Of a DNA stretch of 64,000 bases, positions 28,458 through 37,417 are shown piece by piece. The DNA lies in NCBI GenBank assembly GCA_002005325.1, contig CP017315.1:372001-436000 (forward strand), read 5' to 3'. How positions within the stretch are numbered: the first letter of the stretch is position 1; each line of letters begins with the position of its first letter. The notes beneath the pieces were generated by a model that was not told where the DNA came from, made no database searches, and was given only the letters and a program-made list of their open reading frames with translations. The stretch is from Candidatus Tokpelaia hoelldoblerii (GTDB lineage: Bacteria; Pseudomonadota; Alphaproteobacteria; Rhizobiales; Rhizobiaceae). Both the position numbers and the translations under genes were made by a program.

Positions 28458-29216
28458 TTAATTGTAATAAACCGCAATGCGGCGATTGTTGATAAGCTGG
28501 ACACTGATATCAATATCATAGATATTGCGCAGGCAGCCGGGTTCAATAATGATATCCGGCGTGCCTTTGGCAATCACCCTGCCTTCACGCATGGCGACAA
28601 TCATATCGGAATAGCAGGAGGCAAAGTTGATGTCGTGCAGAACCAGCATGATGGTTTTGCCAAGTTCATCCGCCGCGCGGCGCAAAAGCCGCATCATGAT
28701 GACAGAATGCTTCATGTCGAGATTGTTCAGCGGCTCATCAAGCAGGATATAATCGGTATCCTGGCAGATAACCATGGCGACAAAAGCGCGCTGGCGCTGC
28801 CCGCCGGAAAGTTCATCCAGAAAGCGGTTCTCCAGCGTTTCCAGCCCCAGATAATGAATGGCCTGATCCACATGAGCCTTGTCTTCCACAGTCGGCCGGC
28901 CTTTGGAATAGGGATAGCGGCCGAAAGTGACAAGGTCGCGCACTGTCAGGCGCGAGGTGATGGTGTTTTCCTGCCGCAGAATAGCAAGGTGGCGCGCCAG
29001 CCGGTCACTCGGCGTGTTATGCACATCCATGCCATTGACAGTGATGGCGCCGCCGTCCATGGGAACAAGCCGGCTTATCATCATCAGCAATGTCGATTTC
29101 CCCGCGCCATTGGGGCCGATGATTGAGGTGAGGCCGCCGGCGGGCAGGGTCAGGCTGACATCATCAACGACAACATGATCGCCATAGGTTTTGCGGACCT
29201 TTTCAAGTTTGATCAC
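28458..29216 (-). CDS. Iron-siderophore ABC transporter ATP-binding protein
   Basis: 252-aa ATPase energising import by the two permeases encoded just upstream. Walker A GPNGAGKST, Q-loop RQEN, signature LSGGQRQRAF, Walker B YILLDEPLNNLD and the switch His in LVLHDIN are all canonical. The sequence belongs to the FecE/VctC-like iron group (FGRYPYSKGR region). Its start overlaps the stop of the permease gene by 4 nt. Last gene of the iron operon. Confidence 0.94.
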   Translation of the reverse strand: MIKLEKVRKTYGDHVVVDDVSLTLPAGGLTSIIGPNGAGKSTLLMMISRLVPMDGGAITVNGMDVHNTPSDRLARHLAILRQENTITSRLTVRDLVTFGRYPYSKGRPTVEDKAHVDQAIHYLGLETLENRFLDELSGGQRQRAFVAMVICQDTDYILLDEPLNNLDMKHSVIMMRLLRRAADELGKTIMLVLHDINFASCYSDMIVAMREGRVIAKGTPDIIIEPGCLRNIYDIDISVQLINNRRIAVYYN

Positions 29217-30169
29217 CGCATTTTTCCTTTCAGCAGCAGGAGAATAAACACAATACCGCCGACAAATTCGATAATGATCGACAGCGGAACATTGAACCGG
29301 AAAACATATTCGAGCATAAATTGCCCGCCGACCAGAAAAATAACGGCGAGAAGCACAGCAACCGGCAGAATAATACGATGCTGTATGGAACGGCAGAGAA
29401 GATAGGCAAGATTGGCAACCAGCAGGCCGAAAAAGGTGACAGGGCCGACAAGCGCTGTGGAAACCGAAACCAGGACAGTGACCAGAAACAGAATCTGCCG
29501 CACACTGCGCCGGTAATCAATGCCAAGATTGATTGCCATATCCCGCCCCAGCGCCAGCACATCAAAATTATGGCGCAACCGCCAGCCGAAAACGGAAACA
29601 ACAGCGATAATCACAATAGCTGCAATAAGAACATTGCCGTTGTAATTGTTGAAATTGGCGAAATATTTGTCTGTCAGGATGACAGAATCATTCGGATCCA
29701 TCATCCGGTTGAGCAGGCTGTTCAGACTACCGAACAATACGCCGAAGACAATACCGGTCAGCAGCACAAGATGCAGGCTGCGCCCTGTGCCGGAAAACAG
29801 CCATTGAAACAGGTTAACGGCGAAAACAGTCAGCAGTGCGGTTTCGATGAAAAAGCCGCTTGTGTCATTAAACCAGCCGAGATGAAACGTCCCGGCGGCA
29901 AAGACAATCACTGTCTGGATAAGCTGGTAAAGCCGGTCAAACCCCATGATAGCCGGGGTGAGAATGCGGTTGTGGGTGATGGTCTGGAACAGTACCGTTG
30001 AAACCGCAATGGCATAGGCAACCACTACAAGGCTCAGCAGGCGCTGGCCGCGCAGGGAAAGCGCATAGCCCCACGCGCCTTTAATGTTGTAAAACATGAA
30101 GAAGGCTGAAAATATCAGCGCGATAACGGTCAGAACCGTAAGAAGACAGCGGGATGACAGTTTAGGCAA
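29213..30169 (-). CDS. Iron-siderophore ABC transporter permease (FecCD family)
   Basis: 318-aa permease with about nine to ten membrane helices. The start is taken as TTG at 30169, because GGAAA lies 6 nt upstream and this gives an 8-nt overlap with the preceding permease gene; the frame is open further upstream but that part reads antisense-like over the neighbour. Family blocks: RLLSLVVVAYAIAVSTVLFQ, AIMGFDRLYQL, GRDMAINLGIDYRRSVRQ (coupling-helix region), TALVGPVTFFGLLVANLAY. The group resembles VctG/FatC-type partners for catecholate siderophores. Confidence 0.88.
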   Translation of the reverse strand: MPKLSSRCLLTVLTVIALIFSAFFMFYNIKGAWGYALSLRGQRLLSLVVVAYAIAVSTVLFQTITHNRILTPAIMGFDRLYQLIQTVIVFAAGTFHLGWFNDTSGFFIETALLTVFAVNLFQWLFSGTGRSLHLVLLTGIVFGVLFGSLNSLLNRMMDPNDSVILTDKYFANFNNYNGNVLIAAIVIIAVVSVFGWRLRHNFDVLALGRDMAINLGIDYRRSVRQILFLVTVLVSVSTALVGPVTFFGLLVANLAYLLCRSIQHRIILPVAVLLAVIFLVGGQFMLEYVFRFNVPLSIIIEFVGGIVFILLLLKGKMR

Positions 30170-31118
30170 GGCGGTTTCCTTTACGCAAAAGCAGATAAAG
30201 GAAAATGACACTGCCGACAACGCCCATTGTCGCGCCGATTGGTATTTCATAGGGATAGCGGATAATCCGCCCGAGAATATCACAGGCGAGCACCAGCCCC
30301 GCGCCGCAAAGCGCTGTCCATGGCAGGGTGCGGCGCATATTATCGCCCATGGCAAGCGCCACAATATTGGGCACAATCAGCCCCAGAAACGGAATTTGCC
30401 CGACGGTGACAACAATTGCCGCTGTGACAAGCGCCACGATAATCAGCCCCAGTGTCATCACCGTGCGATAATTGACACCCAGATTGGTGGTAAACGCTTC
30501 CCCCAGACCGGCGACGGTGAACCGGTCGGCGGCAATATAGGCGGTAACCGCCAGCGGCAAGGTCAACCACAGCAGTTCATAACGCCCTTGCATGATGGCG
30601 GAAAAATCTCCCATCGTCCAGGCGAGCAGGGATTGTATCATGTCATGGCGATAGGCGAAAAACATTGTTACTGCCCAGATAATGCCGCCGAGCATAATGC
30701 CGACAAGCGGTACAACCAGCACGGAATGCAGCGGGAGACGTTGTAAAATCGTCATGAACAGCGCTGTACCTGCCAGTGCGAACGCTGTGATAACAAGCAT
30801 TTTGGCAAAAACCGGCAGCCCTGGCAGATAAAGTGCAACAATAAGCAGGCCGAGAGAAGCGGATTGCATCGTGCCGGCCGTTGCCGGTTCAACAAAGCGG
30901 TTGCGGGTCAGCAGTTGCATGATGGTGCCGGTTATCGCCATGGCCATACCGGCAAGGGCCAGCGCCAGCGTGCGCGGCAGCCGTGTCGCCCGGAAAACTT
31001 CCCACATATCCCCGTCACCGGCCAGAAGCCGGTCAAGCGGCATGTCCAGCACGCCAGTAAACAGGCTGCAGGCCATCAGTGCCAGAACAAGAACAAGACC
31101 GGGAATGAGCTTTTTCAT
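30162..31118 (-). CDS. Iron-siderophore ABC transporter permease (FecCD family)
   Basis: 318-aa permease, same length as its partner encoded next. It shows the FecCD pattern: RLPRTLALALAGMAMAITGTIMQLLTRNRFVEPATAGTMQSA, the coupling segment GLGEAFTTNLGVNYR, GQIPFLGLIVPNIVALAMGDNMRRTLPW, and a C-terminal YEIPIGATMGVVGSVIFLYLL. A 94-nt gap precedes it, holding a RirA-type box and a hairpin, so the permease-permease-ATPase unit may be transcribed separately from the binding-protein gene. Confidence 0.92.
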   Translation of the reverse strand: MKKLIPGLVLVLALMACSLFTGVLDMPLDRLLAGDGDMWEVFRATRLPRTLALALAGMAMAITGTIMQLLTRNRFVEPATAGTMQSASLGLLIVALYLPGLPVFAKMLVITAFALAGTALFMTILQRLPLHSVLVVPLVGIMLGGIIWAVTMFFAYRHDMIQSLLAWTMGDFSAIMQGRYELLWLTLPLAVTAYIAADRFTVAGLGEAFTTNLGVNYRTVMTLGLIIVALVTAAIVVTVGQIPFLGLIVPNIVALAMGDNMRRTLPWTALCGAGLVLACDILGRIIRYPYEIPIGATMGVVGSVIFLYLLLRKGNRLA

Positions 31119-31145
31119 GGAGTGCGCGTCATCTGGTTATGGAAA

Positions 31146-31169
31146 AGCGGCGATACTCAAACCGCCGCT
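31146..31169 (-). terminator. GC-rich hairpin between binding-protein and permease genes
   Basis: AGCGGCG (31146-31152) pairs with CGCCGCT (31163-31169); on the minus strand the stem is followed by TTTTCC. It is positioned downstream of the binding-protein stop and between the RirA-type box and the permease start, so it could be a partial terminator or an attenuator/5' UTR stabiliser of the permease mRNA. Confidence 0.5.
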
Positions 31170-31186
31170 GTCTCTCTTTAATATAG

Positions 31187-31203
31187 TTGACTTTTCCATT
31201 CAA
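31187..31203 (-). promoter_or_regulatory. RirA-type iron box upstream of the permease genes
   Basis: TTGA-N9-TCAA (TGA at 31188-31190, TCA at 31200-31202), matching the iron-responsive operator TGA-N9-TCA bound by RirA in Rhizobiales. It lies 70 nt before the permease start; a TATATT hexamer abuts it on the minus strand. A second match with the same TTGA/TCAA arms precedes the receptor gene of the same cluster, which supports the call. Confidence 0.6.
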
Positions 31204-31212
31204 GAAAACATT

Positions 31213-32133
31213 TTACTTGAACGCCGCGGCAATCTGTTCCGCCGTTTCGTGCAGGCCGGAAAGGCTGCCGCCGACCAGATACCAGTTTTGCGGGTCAAGA
31301 TAGATAATATGCTTGCGCTGTGCCGCTTTGGTTTTGTTGACAATCACATTGTCAAGCAATTGGCTGGCTGCCTGCCCTTCGCGCCCGATTGCCGCGTCAC
31401 GGTCAATGACAAACAGCCAGTCAGGATTGGTTTTGAGAATATATTCCGCGGCAACCGGCTGGCCGTGATTGCCGACGGAGAGATCAGGATCGGCCGGTAC
31501 GATACCAAAGCCGCTATAGAGCAGGCCGAAGCGTGAACCGGGGCCGAAGGCGCTCATCCTGCCGCCGGTGGTGAGGATAAGCAGGCCGTTGCCTTTGCCT
31601 GCGGTCAGTTTTTTGATATCTGCCAGTGTGGCCTCAAGCTTGCTGATTTCAGCTTTCGCCTGCTCCTGCCTGTCAAAAATCTGACCGAGCAGGGTGACGT
31701 TACGTGTCACATCGCTCAAATAATTGTCGGTGCTGACGGTGAGATCGATTGTCGGGGCGATTTTTGCCAGTTCCGCATATTTGGCTTGCGAACGGCCGGC
31801 GACAATAATCATATCCGGTTCAAGACTGGCGACAGTTTCATAATCCGGCTCGAACAGGGTGCCGGCGCGAGTGTAGCTTTTGTCTTCATAAGCCTTGATA
31901 TAGGCGGGATAAGCTACCCCGCCCGGCACACCGATGATACCGCTGACACCAAGCCGGTTGAGGGTATCGATGGAAGCAAGATCAAAAACAACAATTTTCT
32001 TTGGCGTGGAAGCGATTTGTGTTGTGCCGGAGCTGTGTTTTACGGTGACAGTTTCTGCCTGCGCGCCAGTCAGGGTTGTTGCCAGAACTGCAAATGCAGC
32101 AAGGACAAACGTTAAAAACGAATGCTTTTTCAT
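31213..32133 (-). CDS. Periplasmic siderophore-binding protein of the iron ABC transporter
   Basis: 306 aa. Signal peptide with cleavage expected after GAQA (residue 26), then a helical-backbone (class III) binding fold: PKKIVVFDLASIDTLNRLGV, the lobe 1 end EPDMIIVAGRSQAKYAEL, a long connecting helix, and lobe 2 with LLILTTGGRMSAFGPGSRFGLLY, TNPDWLFVIDRDAA and IIYLDPQNWYLVGG. These blocks resemble VctP/FatB/CeuE proteins for catecholate siderophores. It lies 12 nt after the TonB receptor gene, so both probably share the receptor's iron-regulated promoter. Confidence 0.92.
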   Translation of the reverse strand: MKKHSFLTFVLAAFAVLATTLTGAQAETVTVKHSSGTTQIASTPKKIVVFDLASIDTLNRLGVSGIIGVPGGVAYPAYIKAYEDKSYTRAGTLFEPDYETVASLEPDMIIVAGRSQAKYAELAKIAPTIDLTVSTDNYLSDVTRNVTLLGQIFDRQEQAKAEISKLEATLADIKKLTAGKGNGLLILTTGGRMSAFGPGSRFGLLYSGFGIVPADPDLSVGNHGQPVAAEYILKTNPDWLFVIDRDAAIGREGQAASQLLDNVIVNKTKAAQRKHIIYLDPQNWYLVGGSLSGLHETAEQIAAAFK

Positions 32134-32145
32134 GGAAATTATCCT

Positions 32146-34326
32146 TTAAAATGTTGCCGTGAGCGAAAGCCAGAAGCGGCGGCCTTCCACTACGTCATTG
32201 AACTGGTCAACGCCAATACGTTTGTCAAACAGGTTGTAAACGGCGGCATTCATCCGCAGATTGTCGTTGATGTTGTAAGTCGCGCCGATGTCAAAGGTGA
32301 AATAGTCGTCATATTGACGCGCGACCACCTTGCCATCGCGTGTTATGGGCTTGCCTGTGCTGCCGATACGCAGGCCGGCATTGGTTTCCTTGCCGTGATA
32401 ACTGGCAGCGCCCCAGGCGGAAAGGTTTTCAACCGGTGTCTGCCAGTCAGCGCGGATATTGGCCATATGTTCGGGCGTGCGCGCCAGCGGCAGGCCTCTG
32501 TAATCACCGGTTTTCTGCTCTGAATCCGTATAGGTGTAATTGGCGCGGAATGTCAGCGTTTCAGTGGCGCGCCATGTGCCGGTCAGCTCCACCCCCTGCA
32601 TGACGGCCTTGTCAATATTGAGGCTTTCCCATAGCACATAATTGGGGTTGACATTCCATTCAACCTGATTGCCATCGGCATCAATCACCTGGCGGTTGGT
32701 GATTTTATCCTTGAAATCCGTATAGAAATACGTTGCGCCCAGTTGCAGATTGTCGAGATTATCCCAAAGGGCGGTGAACTCGTAGCTGGTGCTTTTTTCT
32801 GCCTGCAGGCCGGGTGAACTGACAATCACCCCGCAGCGGTTGCGCCCTGAAGGTGGGTTCTTGCCATAATAACAGCCGCCACCACCGGTAGTATAGGCAT
32901 AACCCGGGGCGATGGAACGGATTTCAGGGGCGCGGAAACCGGTGGAGACGCCGCCCTTGAGGGTGACATTCCCGGTTGCGTGCCAGACAGCATAGCCGCG
33001 CGGGCTCCAGTGACTGCCGTAAACTTCATGGTGATCCATGCGAATGCCGCCGGTCAGGGCGAAATCATCGCTCAGCCACCATTCATCCTCACCGAACAAG
33101 GCCCATTGGTCAATGCCGAATTTTTCGTTGACTTCATTGCGCATTCCCGGGTTCTGATCTGTCAGGCGGCTGTCAATATACTGGCCGCCGGTGACCAGCG
33201 TATGGTTGCCATAAAGCTCAAACGGCGTGGTGAACTTGCCGTCATAAACCGTGTTGCGGATTTTCGGTTCCCGCAGGTTAAAGCCATAATGTGCCGGTTT
33301 GGACTCTGTGCCCGCAATCCAGCCGTAGTTTTTGCGTTGGGCGATTTCCTGCAACACGGAAAATTCAGCTGTTGTCCAGTCAAACCGGCCGGTATAACTC
33401 ATCGACCAGTGGTCACGGTTATTGATGTTGTGATTGTCTTTGGCGCCCGCTTCCAGTGTATCGCCGTTATTTGCAAACCGGCGCAGGCGGGTGTGGCCTG
33501 CTTCAAAAACAAAATCATTGTTTTCATTGGGGGTGATGGTGATACGGCCGGTAACGTCGACTTCTTTCTTTTCCGGTGTGCCGGAGATGATCCTGTCTTC
33601 CTGCCGGTTCAGGCCGCGCCCCCATAGCTGCATGCCGATCACATCATTGACCAGCGGCCCGGCGAGGTAAGTGCTGCCCTGCAGGGTGTTGCCGTAGCGG
33701 CTGTGCTGATTGGCTGTGCCGTCAACGGTGAAGGAACCTGTCCATTTTTCCGGGACTTTGCGGGTGATGATGTTGATAACGCCGCCCATGGCGTCTGAGC
33801 CATAGAGCGACGACATCGGGCCGCGCACCACTTCAATACGCTCAATGGCTGCCGCTGGCGGGATAAAGCTTTGCTCAAAACCGGAAATTGTGCTGTTGGT
33901 GCGCGCGTCACGGGTGCTTTGCCGCTTGCCGTCAACCAGAATCAGCGTATACGCGCCCGGCAGGCCGCGAATATAAATGTCTTGTGTGCTTGCGCCGCCG
34001 GTGACGGCAACGCCCTGCACAGTGCGCAGGGTATCGGTCAGATCGCGGAACGGGCTTTTTTCAAGCTCGGCACGCGGAATAACGGAAATGCTGGCCGGGG
34101 CATCCTTGACCGTCTGCTCAAAACCGGTGGCGGTAATCACAACCGTGTCGAGCAGAGTGTTATCTGTGACGGTGCCGGTTTTTTGGGCCTGTTTTTCCGA
34201 TGCCGGATTATCGGCGTTTTGTGCCAATGCCGGTGTAGAGATGAGAGGCGAGGCGCAGAGCGCCAGTGCAGTGGCCAGTAAAACCGGCTTGCTGTGTGTA
34301 CGGATAGTATCGGGCATTATTGCCAT
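32146..34326 (-). CDS. TonB-dependent siderophore receptor
   Basis: 726 aa. The ATG at 34326 is chosen because CAGGAG lies 9 nt upstream; an in-frame ATG at 34347 would place that site inside the gene. Signal peptide ending near TPALAQ, a TonB box-like stretch DTVVITATG, the plug domain (DAPASISVIPRAEL, IYIRGLPGAYTLILVDGKR, IERIEVVRGPMSSLYGSDAMGGVINIITRK) and a 22-strand barrel ending in the aromatic residue Phe (FWLSLTATF). The barrel and neighbours suggest uptake of a catecholate-type ferric siderophore. First gene of the iron cluster. Confidence 0.95.
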   Translation of the reverse strand: MAIMPDTIRTHSKPVLLATALALCASPLISTPALAQNADNPASEKQAQKTGTVTDNTLLDTVVITATGFEQTVKDAPASISVIPRAELEKSPFRDLTDTLRTVQGVAVTGGASTQDIYIRGLPGAYTLILVDGKRQSTRDARTNSTISGFEQSFIPPAAAIERIEVVRGPMSSLYGSDAMGGVINIITRKVPEKWTGSFTVDGTANQHSRYGNTLQGSTYLAGPLVNDVIGMQLWGRGLNRQEDRIISGTPEKKEVDVTGRITITPNENNDFVFEAGHTRLRRFANNGDTLEAGAKDNHNINNRDHWSMSYTGRFDWTTAEFSVLQEIAQRKNYGWIAGTESKPAHYGFNLREPKIRNTVYDGKFTTPFELYGNHTLVTGGQYIDSRLTDQNPGMRNEVNEKFGIDQWALFGEDEWWLSDDFALTGGIRMDHHEVYGSHWSPRGYAVWHATGNVTLKGGVSTGFRAPEIRSIAPGYAYTTGGGGCYYGKNPPSGRNRCGVIVSSPGLQAEKSTSYEFTALWDNLDNLQLGATYFYTDFKDKITNRQVIDADGNQVEWNVNPNYVLWESLNIDKAVMQGVELTGTWRATETLTFRANYTYTDSEQKTGDYRGLPLARTPEHMANIRADWQTPVENLSAWGAASYHGKETNAGLRIGSTGKPITRDGKVVARQYDDYFTFDIGATYNINDNLRMNAAVYNLFDKRIGVDQFNDVVEGRRFWLSLTATF

Positions 34327-34422
34327 ATGATTTAACTCCTGAGTCAAGGGCAGGGGAAATCCTGATTGAAAACACTGTCTTAAAACATGATAAAAACAGT
34401 CCGCTTTTAAAAGAACAAAAAT

Positions 34423-34445
34423 AACTTGATGTCAATAGTCAAGTT
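34423..34445 (-). promoter_or_regulatory. RirA-type iron box in the receptor promoter
   Basis: Inverted repeat AACTTGA-N9-TCAAGTT, which contains TGA-N9-TCA (34427-34441), the RirA operator pattern. On the minus strand it overlaps TTGACT/TTGACA hexamers that could serve as -35, with an AT-rich TTTTAAAA about 17 nt on. It lies about 100 nt before the receptor start; binding would block RNA polymerase under iron-replete conditions. Confidence 0.72.
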
Positions 34446-34521
34446 TTAGAATCGTTCCAGGCTGGGGGTGGAGCAGGGCGGAGATGAAGGATCTGCAAAA
34501 GAAAAACAGGGGCCTGGATTG

Positions 34522-35145
34522 TCAGCGTTTCGGCGGTGTTTTGTCTTCAAATGCCGGAAAGTGAATTTTATAATGCATGGTGATGATGCGGATTGCAGTG
34601 CCGATGACAATTGCCGCCCATGTCGCCCATACGGCGGGAAGTATGCCAAGCGGCCCCAGCACCGCAATACCGGCGCCGACAATGGCTGCACTGGCATAAA
34701 TATCGCGTGAGAAGATCACCGGTGAACGCCCGGCCAGTATATCGCGCAGCGCCCCGCCGCCGACAGCGCTCAGACAGCCCATGATGATCGACAGCTGGAT
34801 ATTCCCTGTGTGCCGAAATGTTTTTTCTGCACCGAACGCGGCAAAAAAGCCTAGGCCCAAAGCATCCAGCCAGAGCGTGGGCTTTTCCATTTTAATGATG
34901 GTTGAGTGGAATATAACCCCGATTGTCACCGCCACAATAACAGCAAGGCCATAGACAGGATTGACAAGGCCGGCCGGTGGCGTTGCATTGATGATGACAT
35001 CACGCATGACACCGCCGCCGACGGCGGTGACAAAGGCCAGCACAAAAACACCGAAAATATCAAAGTTTTTTCGGATGCCGGCTGTTACACCACTCAGGGC
35101 AAAAACAAAGGTGCCGATAATATCAATAAAATCCAGAGCGGACAT
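34522..35145 (-). CDS. TRIC-type cation channel family protein (UPF0126/YicG-like)
   Basis: 207-aa membrane protein with seven hydrophobic segments arranged as two inverted repeats of three plus one. Each repeat carries the glycine-rich motif AVGGGxxRD(V/I): TAVGGGVMRDVI in the first and SAVGGGALRDIL in the second, the hallmark of prokaryotic trimeric intracellular cation channels. Other bacterial members conduct K+ and Na+; some have been linked to glycine use. It has no functional link to the neighbouring iron genes apart from strand. Confidence 0.88.
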   Translation of the reverse strand: MSALDFIDIIGTFVFALSGVTAGIRKNFDIFGVFVLAFVTAVGGGVMRDVIINATPPAGLVNPVYGLAVIVAVTIGVIFHSTIIKMEKPTLWLDALGLGFFAAFGAEKTFRHTGNIQLSIIMGCLSAVGGGALRDILAGRSPVIFSRDIYASAAIVGAGIAVLGPLGILPAVWATWAAIVIGTAIRIITMHYKIHFPAFEDKTPPKR

Positions 35146-35242
35146 TACAAGAACTCAATGCTGTTGATTATAGGACTGAGCGCTTTCATACAGATTGCCG
35201 TAAAAAATGCAAATAAAAAGACAATTGCAGGATCAATGAAAG

Positions 35243-35280
35243 AAAAATTCCCGTTTCTGACAGCAGAAACGGGAATTTTT
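35243..35280 (-). terminator. Strong bidirectional terminator after the DUF2171 gene
   Basis: A 17-bp perfect stem (35243-35259 with 35264-35280), loop ACAG, A-run one side and T-run the other; 6 nt beyond the DUF2171 stop. Confidence 0.92.
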
Positions 35281-35285
35281 CGATA

Positions 35286-35522
35286 TTATTTATCATCTTC
35301 CAGGGAAACAGCGACATTGGCGTTGGCGGAAAGGCGCACAGTTTTGCCCTCAACACCGGCAACAAGCCCCATGGAAATATAATGGTGTTTGCCATCCATA
35401 TGGCCGCTGTCTTTTTTGGTCAGCTTGATGCGGCCGTTTTCGATATGGTCAACCGTGCCGACATGAACGCCATCCGCGCCGATGACTTCATAATGTTCTT
35501 TAATATCTTCAATCTTTACCAT
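35286..35522 (-). CDS. DUF2171 protein
   Basis: 78-aa soluble protein with the DUF2171 pattern: IKEHYEVIGADGVHVGTVDHIENGRIKLTKKD at the front and GHHYISMGLVAGVEGKTVRLS-like second half (here KHHYISMGLV), a small PRC-barrel-related beta fold. Typical of stress-associated small proteins in Rhizobiales; function unknown. CAGGAG lies upstream of the ATG. It is a single gene closed by a strong terminator. Confidence 0.86.
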   Translation of the reverse strand: MVKIEDIKEHYEVIGADGVHVGTVDHIENGRIKLTKKDSGHMDGKHHYISMGLVAGVEGKTVRLSANANVAVSLEDDK

Positions 35523-35611
35523 TTTATATCTCCTGAGTGTGGAGGGACAATGCCCCTTTTATACAAGATATAATGCGGGATAGCGGTATAAAGATGCCTG
35601 TTTAAAATATT

Positions 35612-36511
35612 TTATTGCCGTAAAATCTGCCGCTCCTGCCCGGCAACGATGTTTTTGTTATCAACAATGCCGCGGCGGATAAGCGCGCAATGCCATGTTT
35701 TGTCAGTTTTCCGCCCGATTTCAAACAGATTGTAGGCGGCGGGCGGCTTATGCCCGCCAAAGCTTTGCGTTGCAGAAGCGACGCCGGCAACCGGCACCCC
35801 GCCATCTTTTCCAGGCAGGGAAGACAGGGTTGGCAAATGTGTGTGGCCATGCAGGACAAGCTCTGCCCCGTGAGCGGCAATCTCTGCCTGAAACCGTCGG
35901 ATGCCCCATAAGCGTTTATGCCAGCTTGTGGCGTGGAAAAGCGGCGGATGGTGAATGATCACAATGCGGAAAAGCCCTTCCTCGCCGGTTCTCTGCAGGA
36001 TTCTGCCCAGACGGAAGGCCTGCGGTTTGTCAAAAAAACCCGCCGCGCAGAAAGGCGGTGTAACGATAGCTGAAGAAACGCCAATCAGGGCGACCGGCCC
36101 GCGGCGGCGCAGCCAGGGGAAGAAAATATCGCCGTTTTCCGGCATGTCGCCGCGCATCCACGGGGCAAAAACGCGGCAGAACTGTTTCAGGCTGCCGCGC
36201 ACATAAGCGTCATGATTGCCGGGAACAAGCGAAATGTCATCCACCGCGCCGAGCGGCTGCAACCAGTTTTTGGCATTGGCAAATTCCTGCGGCAAGGCGA
36301 GATTGACAAGGTCGCCGCTGATGACAGTATGGTCAACTGCCCGGCTTTGCCAGTCACGGACAAGGTGAGGGAGGGCGGCATTGGCCATTTCTCCCTTGCG
36401 GTTTAAACGCCAGTTCATGTAACCGGTAAGGCGCTTGCCTGTAAGTTGCCGCCAGGTGGGACGCGGTAGGGGGCTTAGGTGAATGTCAGACAAATGTGCC
36501 AGTCGAAACAT
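35612..36511 (-). CDS. Calcineurin-like metallophosphoesterase
   Basis: 299 aa. Metal ligands in order: DIHL near the N-terminus (LAHLSDIHLSP, the D-x-H motif), SGDLVNLA (GD motif), GNHDAYV (GNHD motif), IIHHPP (His) and HGHTHLP (GHxH motif). This complete set marks a dinuclear metal phosphoesterase, of the group containing cyclic-nucleotide and UDP-sugar phosphodiesterases. Substrate unknown. No operon partner. Confidence 0.88.
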   Translation of the reverse strand: MFRLAHLSDIHLSPLPRPTWRQLTGKRLTGYMNWRLNRKGEMANAALPHLVRDWQSRAVDHTVISGDLVNLALPQEFANAKNWLQPLGAVDDISLVPGNHDAYVRGSLKQFCRVFAPWMRGDMPENGDIFFPWLRRRGPVALIGVSSAIVTPPFCAAGFFDKPQAFRLGRILQRTGEEGLFRIVIIHHPPLFHATSWHKRLWGIRRFQAEIAAHGAELVLHGHTHLPTLSSLPGKDGGVPVAGVASATQSFGGHKPPAAYNLFEIGRKTDKTWHCALIRRGIVDNKNIVAGQERQILRQ

Positions 36512-36633
36512 CAGGGTACCTTGAATTGATACGGTTTTTCATGATGAACTGTCGTAACATGAAAATGCAAACAAAATAACAATCCCACTATAACATAATA
36601 AATGTTGTGGCAAAACAGCACAGGCCGGAGCGT

Positions 36634-36667
36634 AAAAAAGGGAAATTGCGTGCAATCTCCCTTTTTG
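36634..36667 (-). terminator. Terminator after ompW
   Basis: On the minus strand a GGGAGATTGC / GCAATTTCCC stem (one G-U pair) with flanking A- and T-runs, 22 nt beyond the ompW stop. Confidence 0.82.
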
Positions 36668-36688
36668 ATCAGCCGGTGTGGCAGAAGA

Positions 36689-37417
36689 TCAGAAACGGTA
36701 GGTGATACCGACACCGATCAGCCACGGGTCAAGCTTAGCCTTGCCGTGGACACGGGTTGTGTCATTGAGACGGGCATTGTACTTCGGCTGCAGAAACAGT
36801 TTCTTGACATCCATGTTGAAGCCCCAGTGCTGGTCAAACATATAGTCGAAACCAACCTGTACTGCACCACCGAAGGTATCTTTGATGTGGAGACTGGAAA
36901 TACGGGAGCCGCTTGCCAGGGAGTGGCCGTTGCCTTTTTCATTGTAGAAAATGGTGTAGTTGACACCGGCGCCGATGTAAGGCTTGAAAGCGCCGAAATT
37001 GGTGAAGTGGTACTGTGCCGTCAGGGTTGGCGGCAGAAGCCAGGTTTTACCGAGTTTGCCAAGCCCTGCCCCTTTCAGGAAACTGCCTTCACCGCCAATA
37101 TGCGAGTAGGTGGTGCCAAGCACAAGTTCAGCCGCCAGATTGTCAGTGAAAAAGTAGGAAATATCGAGTTCCGGCACGACGGTGGATGAAAATTCCATGT
37201 CAGAACCGGCAATCCTGCCAGTGGGAAGGCTGACATGGCCTTTGTCACGCGGGACAACGCCGAGGGCGCGCACACGGACCTGCCATGGGCTTGGCGCTTG
37301 TGTGACGGCAAAAGGGGCGGCATTACCGGGGGCATGAACATCGGCGGCGGAAGCGGCCTGCATTCCAAGAACAAGGGCGGCAGCACTGACAGCTGTACCA
37401 GGAACAGATTTTTTCAT
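36689..37417 (-). CDS. OmpW-family outer-membrane protein
   Basis: 242 aa from the ATG at 37417 (GGAG 6 nt upstream; the longer open frame has no ribosome site and no signal). A signal peptide ending ...AASAAD precedes an eight-stranded barrel with the OmpW landmarks PWQVRVRALGVVP, ELDISYFFTDNLAAELVLG, GTT-type loop, LTAQYHFTNFGAFKPYIGAGVNYT, and the terminal WLIGVGITYRF with C-terminal Phe. OmpW barrels form narrow hydrophobic channels and are often regulated by iron, oxygen or osmolarity. The 296-nt divergent gap to the GNAT gene must contain the promoter; no box is recognisable there. Confidence 0.93.
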   Translation of the reverse strand: MKKSVPGTAVSAAALVLGMQAASAADVHAPGNAAPFAVTQAPSPWQVRVRALGVVPRDKGHVSLPTGRIAGSDMEFSSTVVPELDISYFFTDNLAAELVLGTTYSHIGGEGSFLKGAGLGKLGKTWLLPPTLTAQYHFTNFGAFKPYIGAGVNYTIFYNEKGNGHSLASGSRISSLHIKDTFGGAVQVGFDYMFDQHWGFNMDVKKLFLQPKYNARLNDTTRVHGKAKLDPWLIGVGITYRF

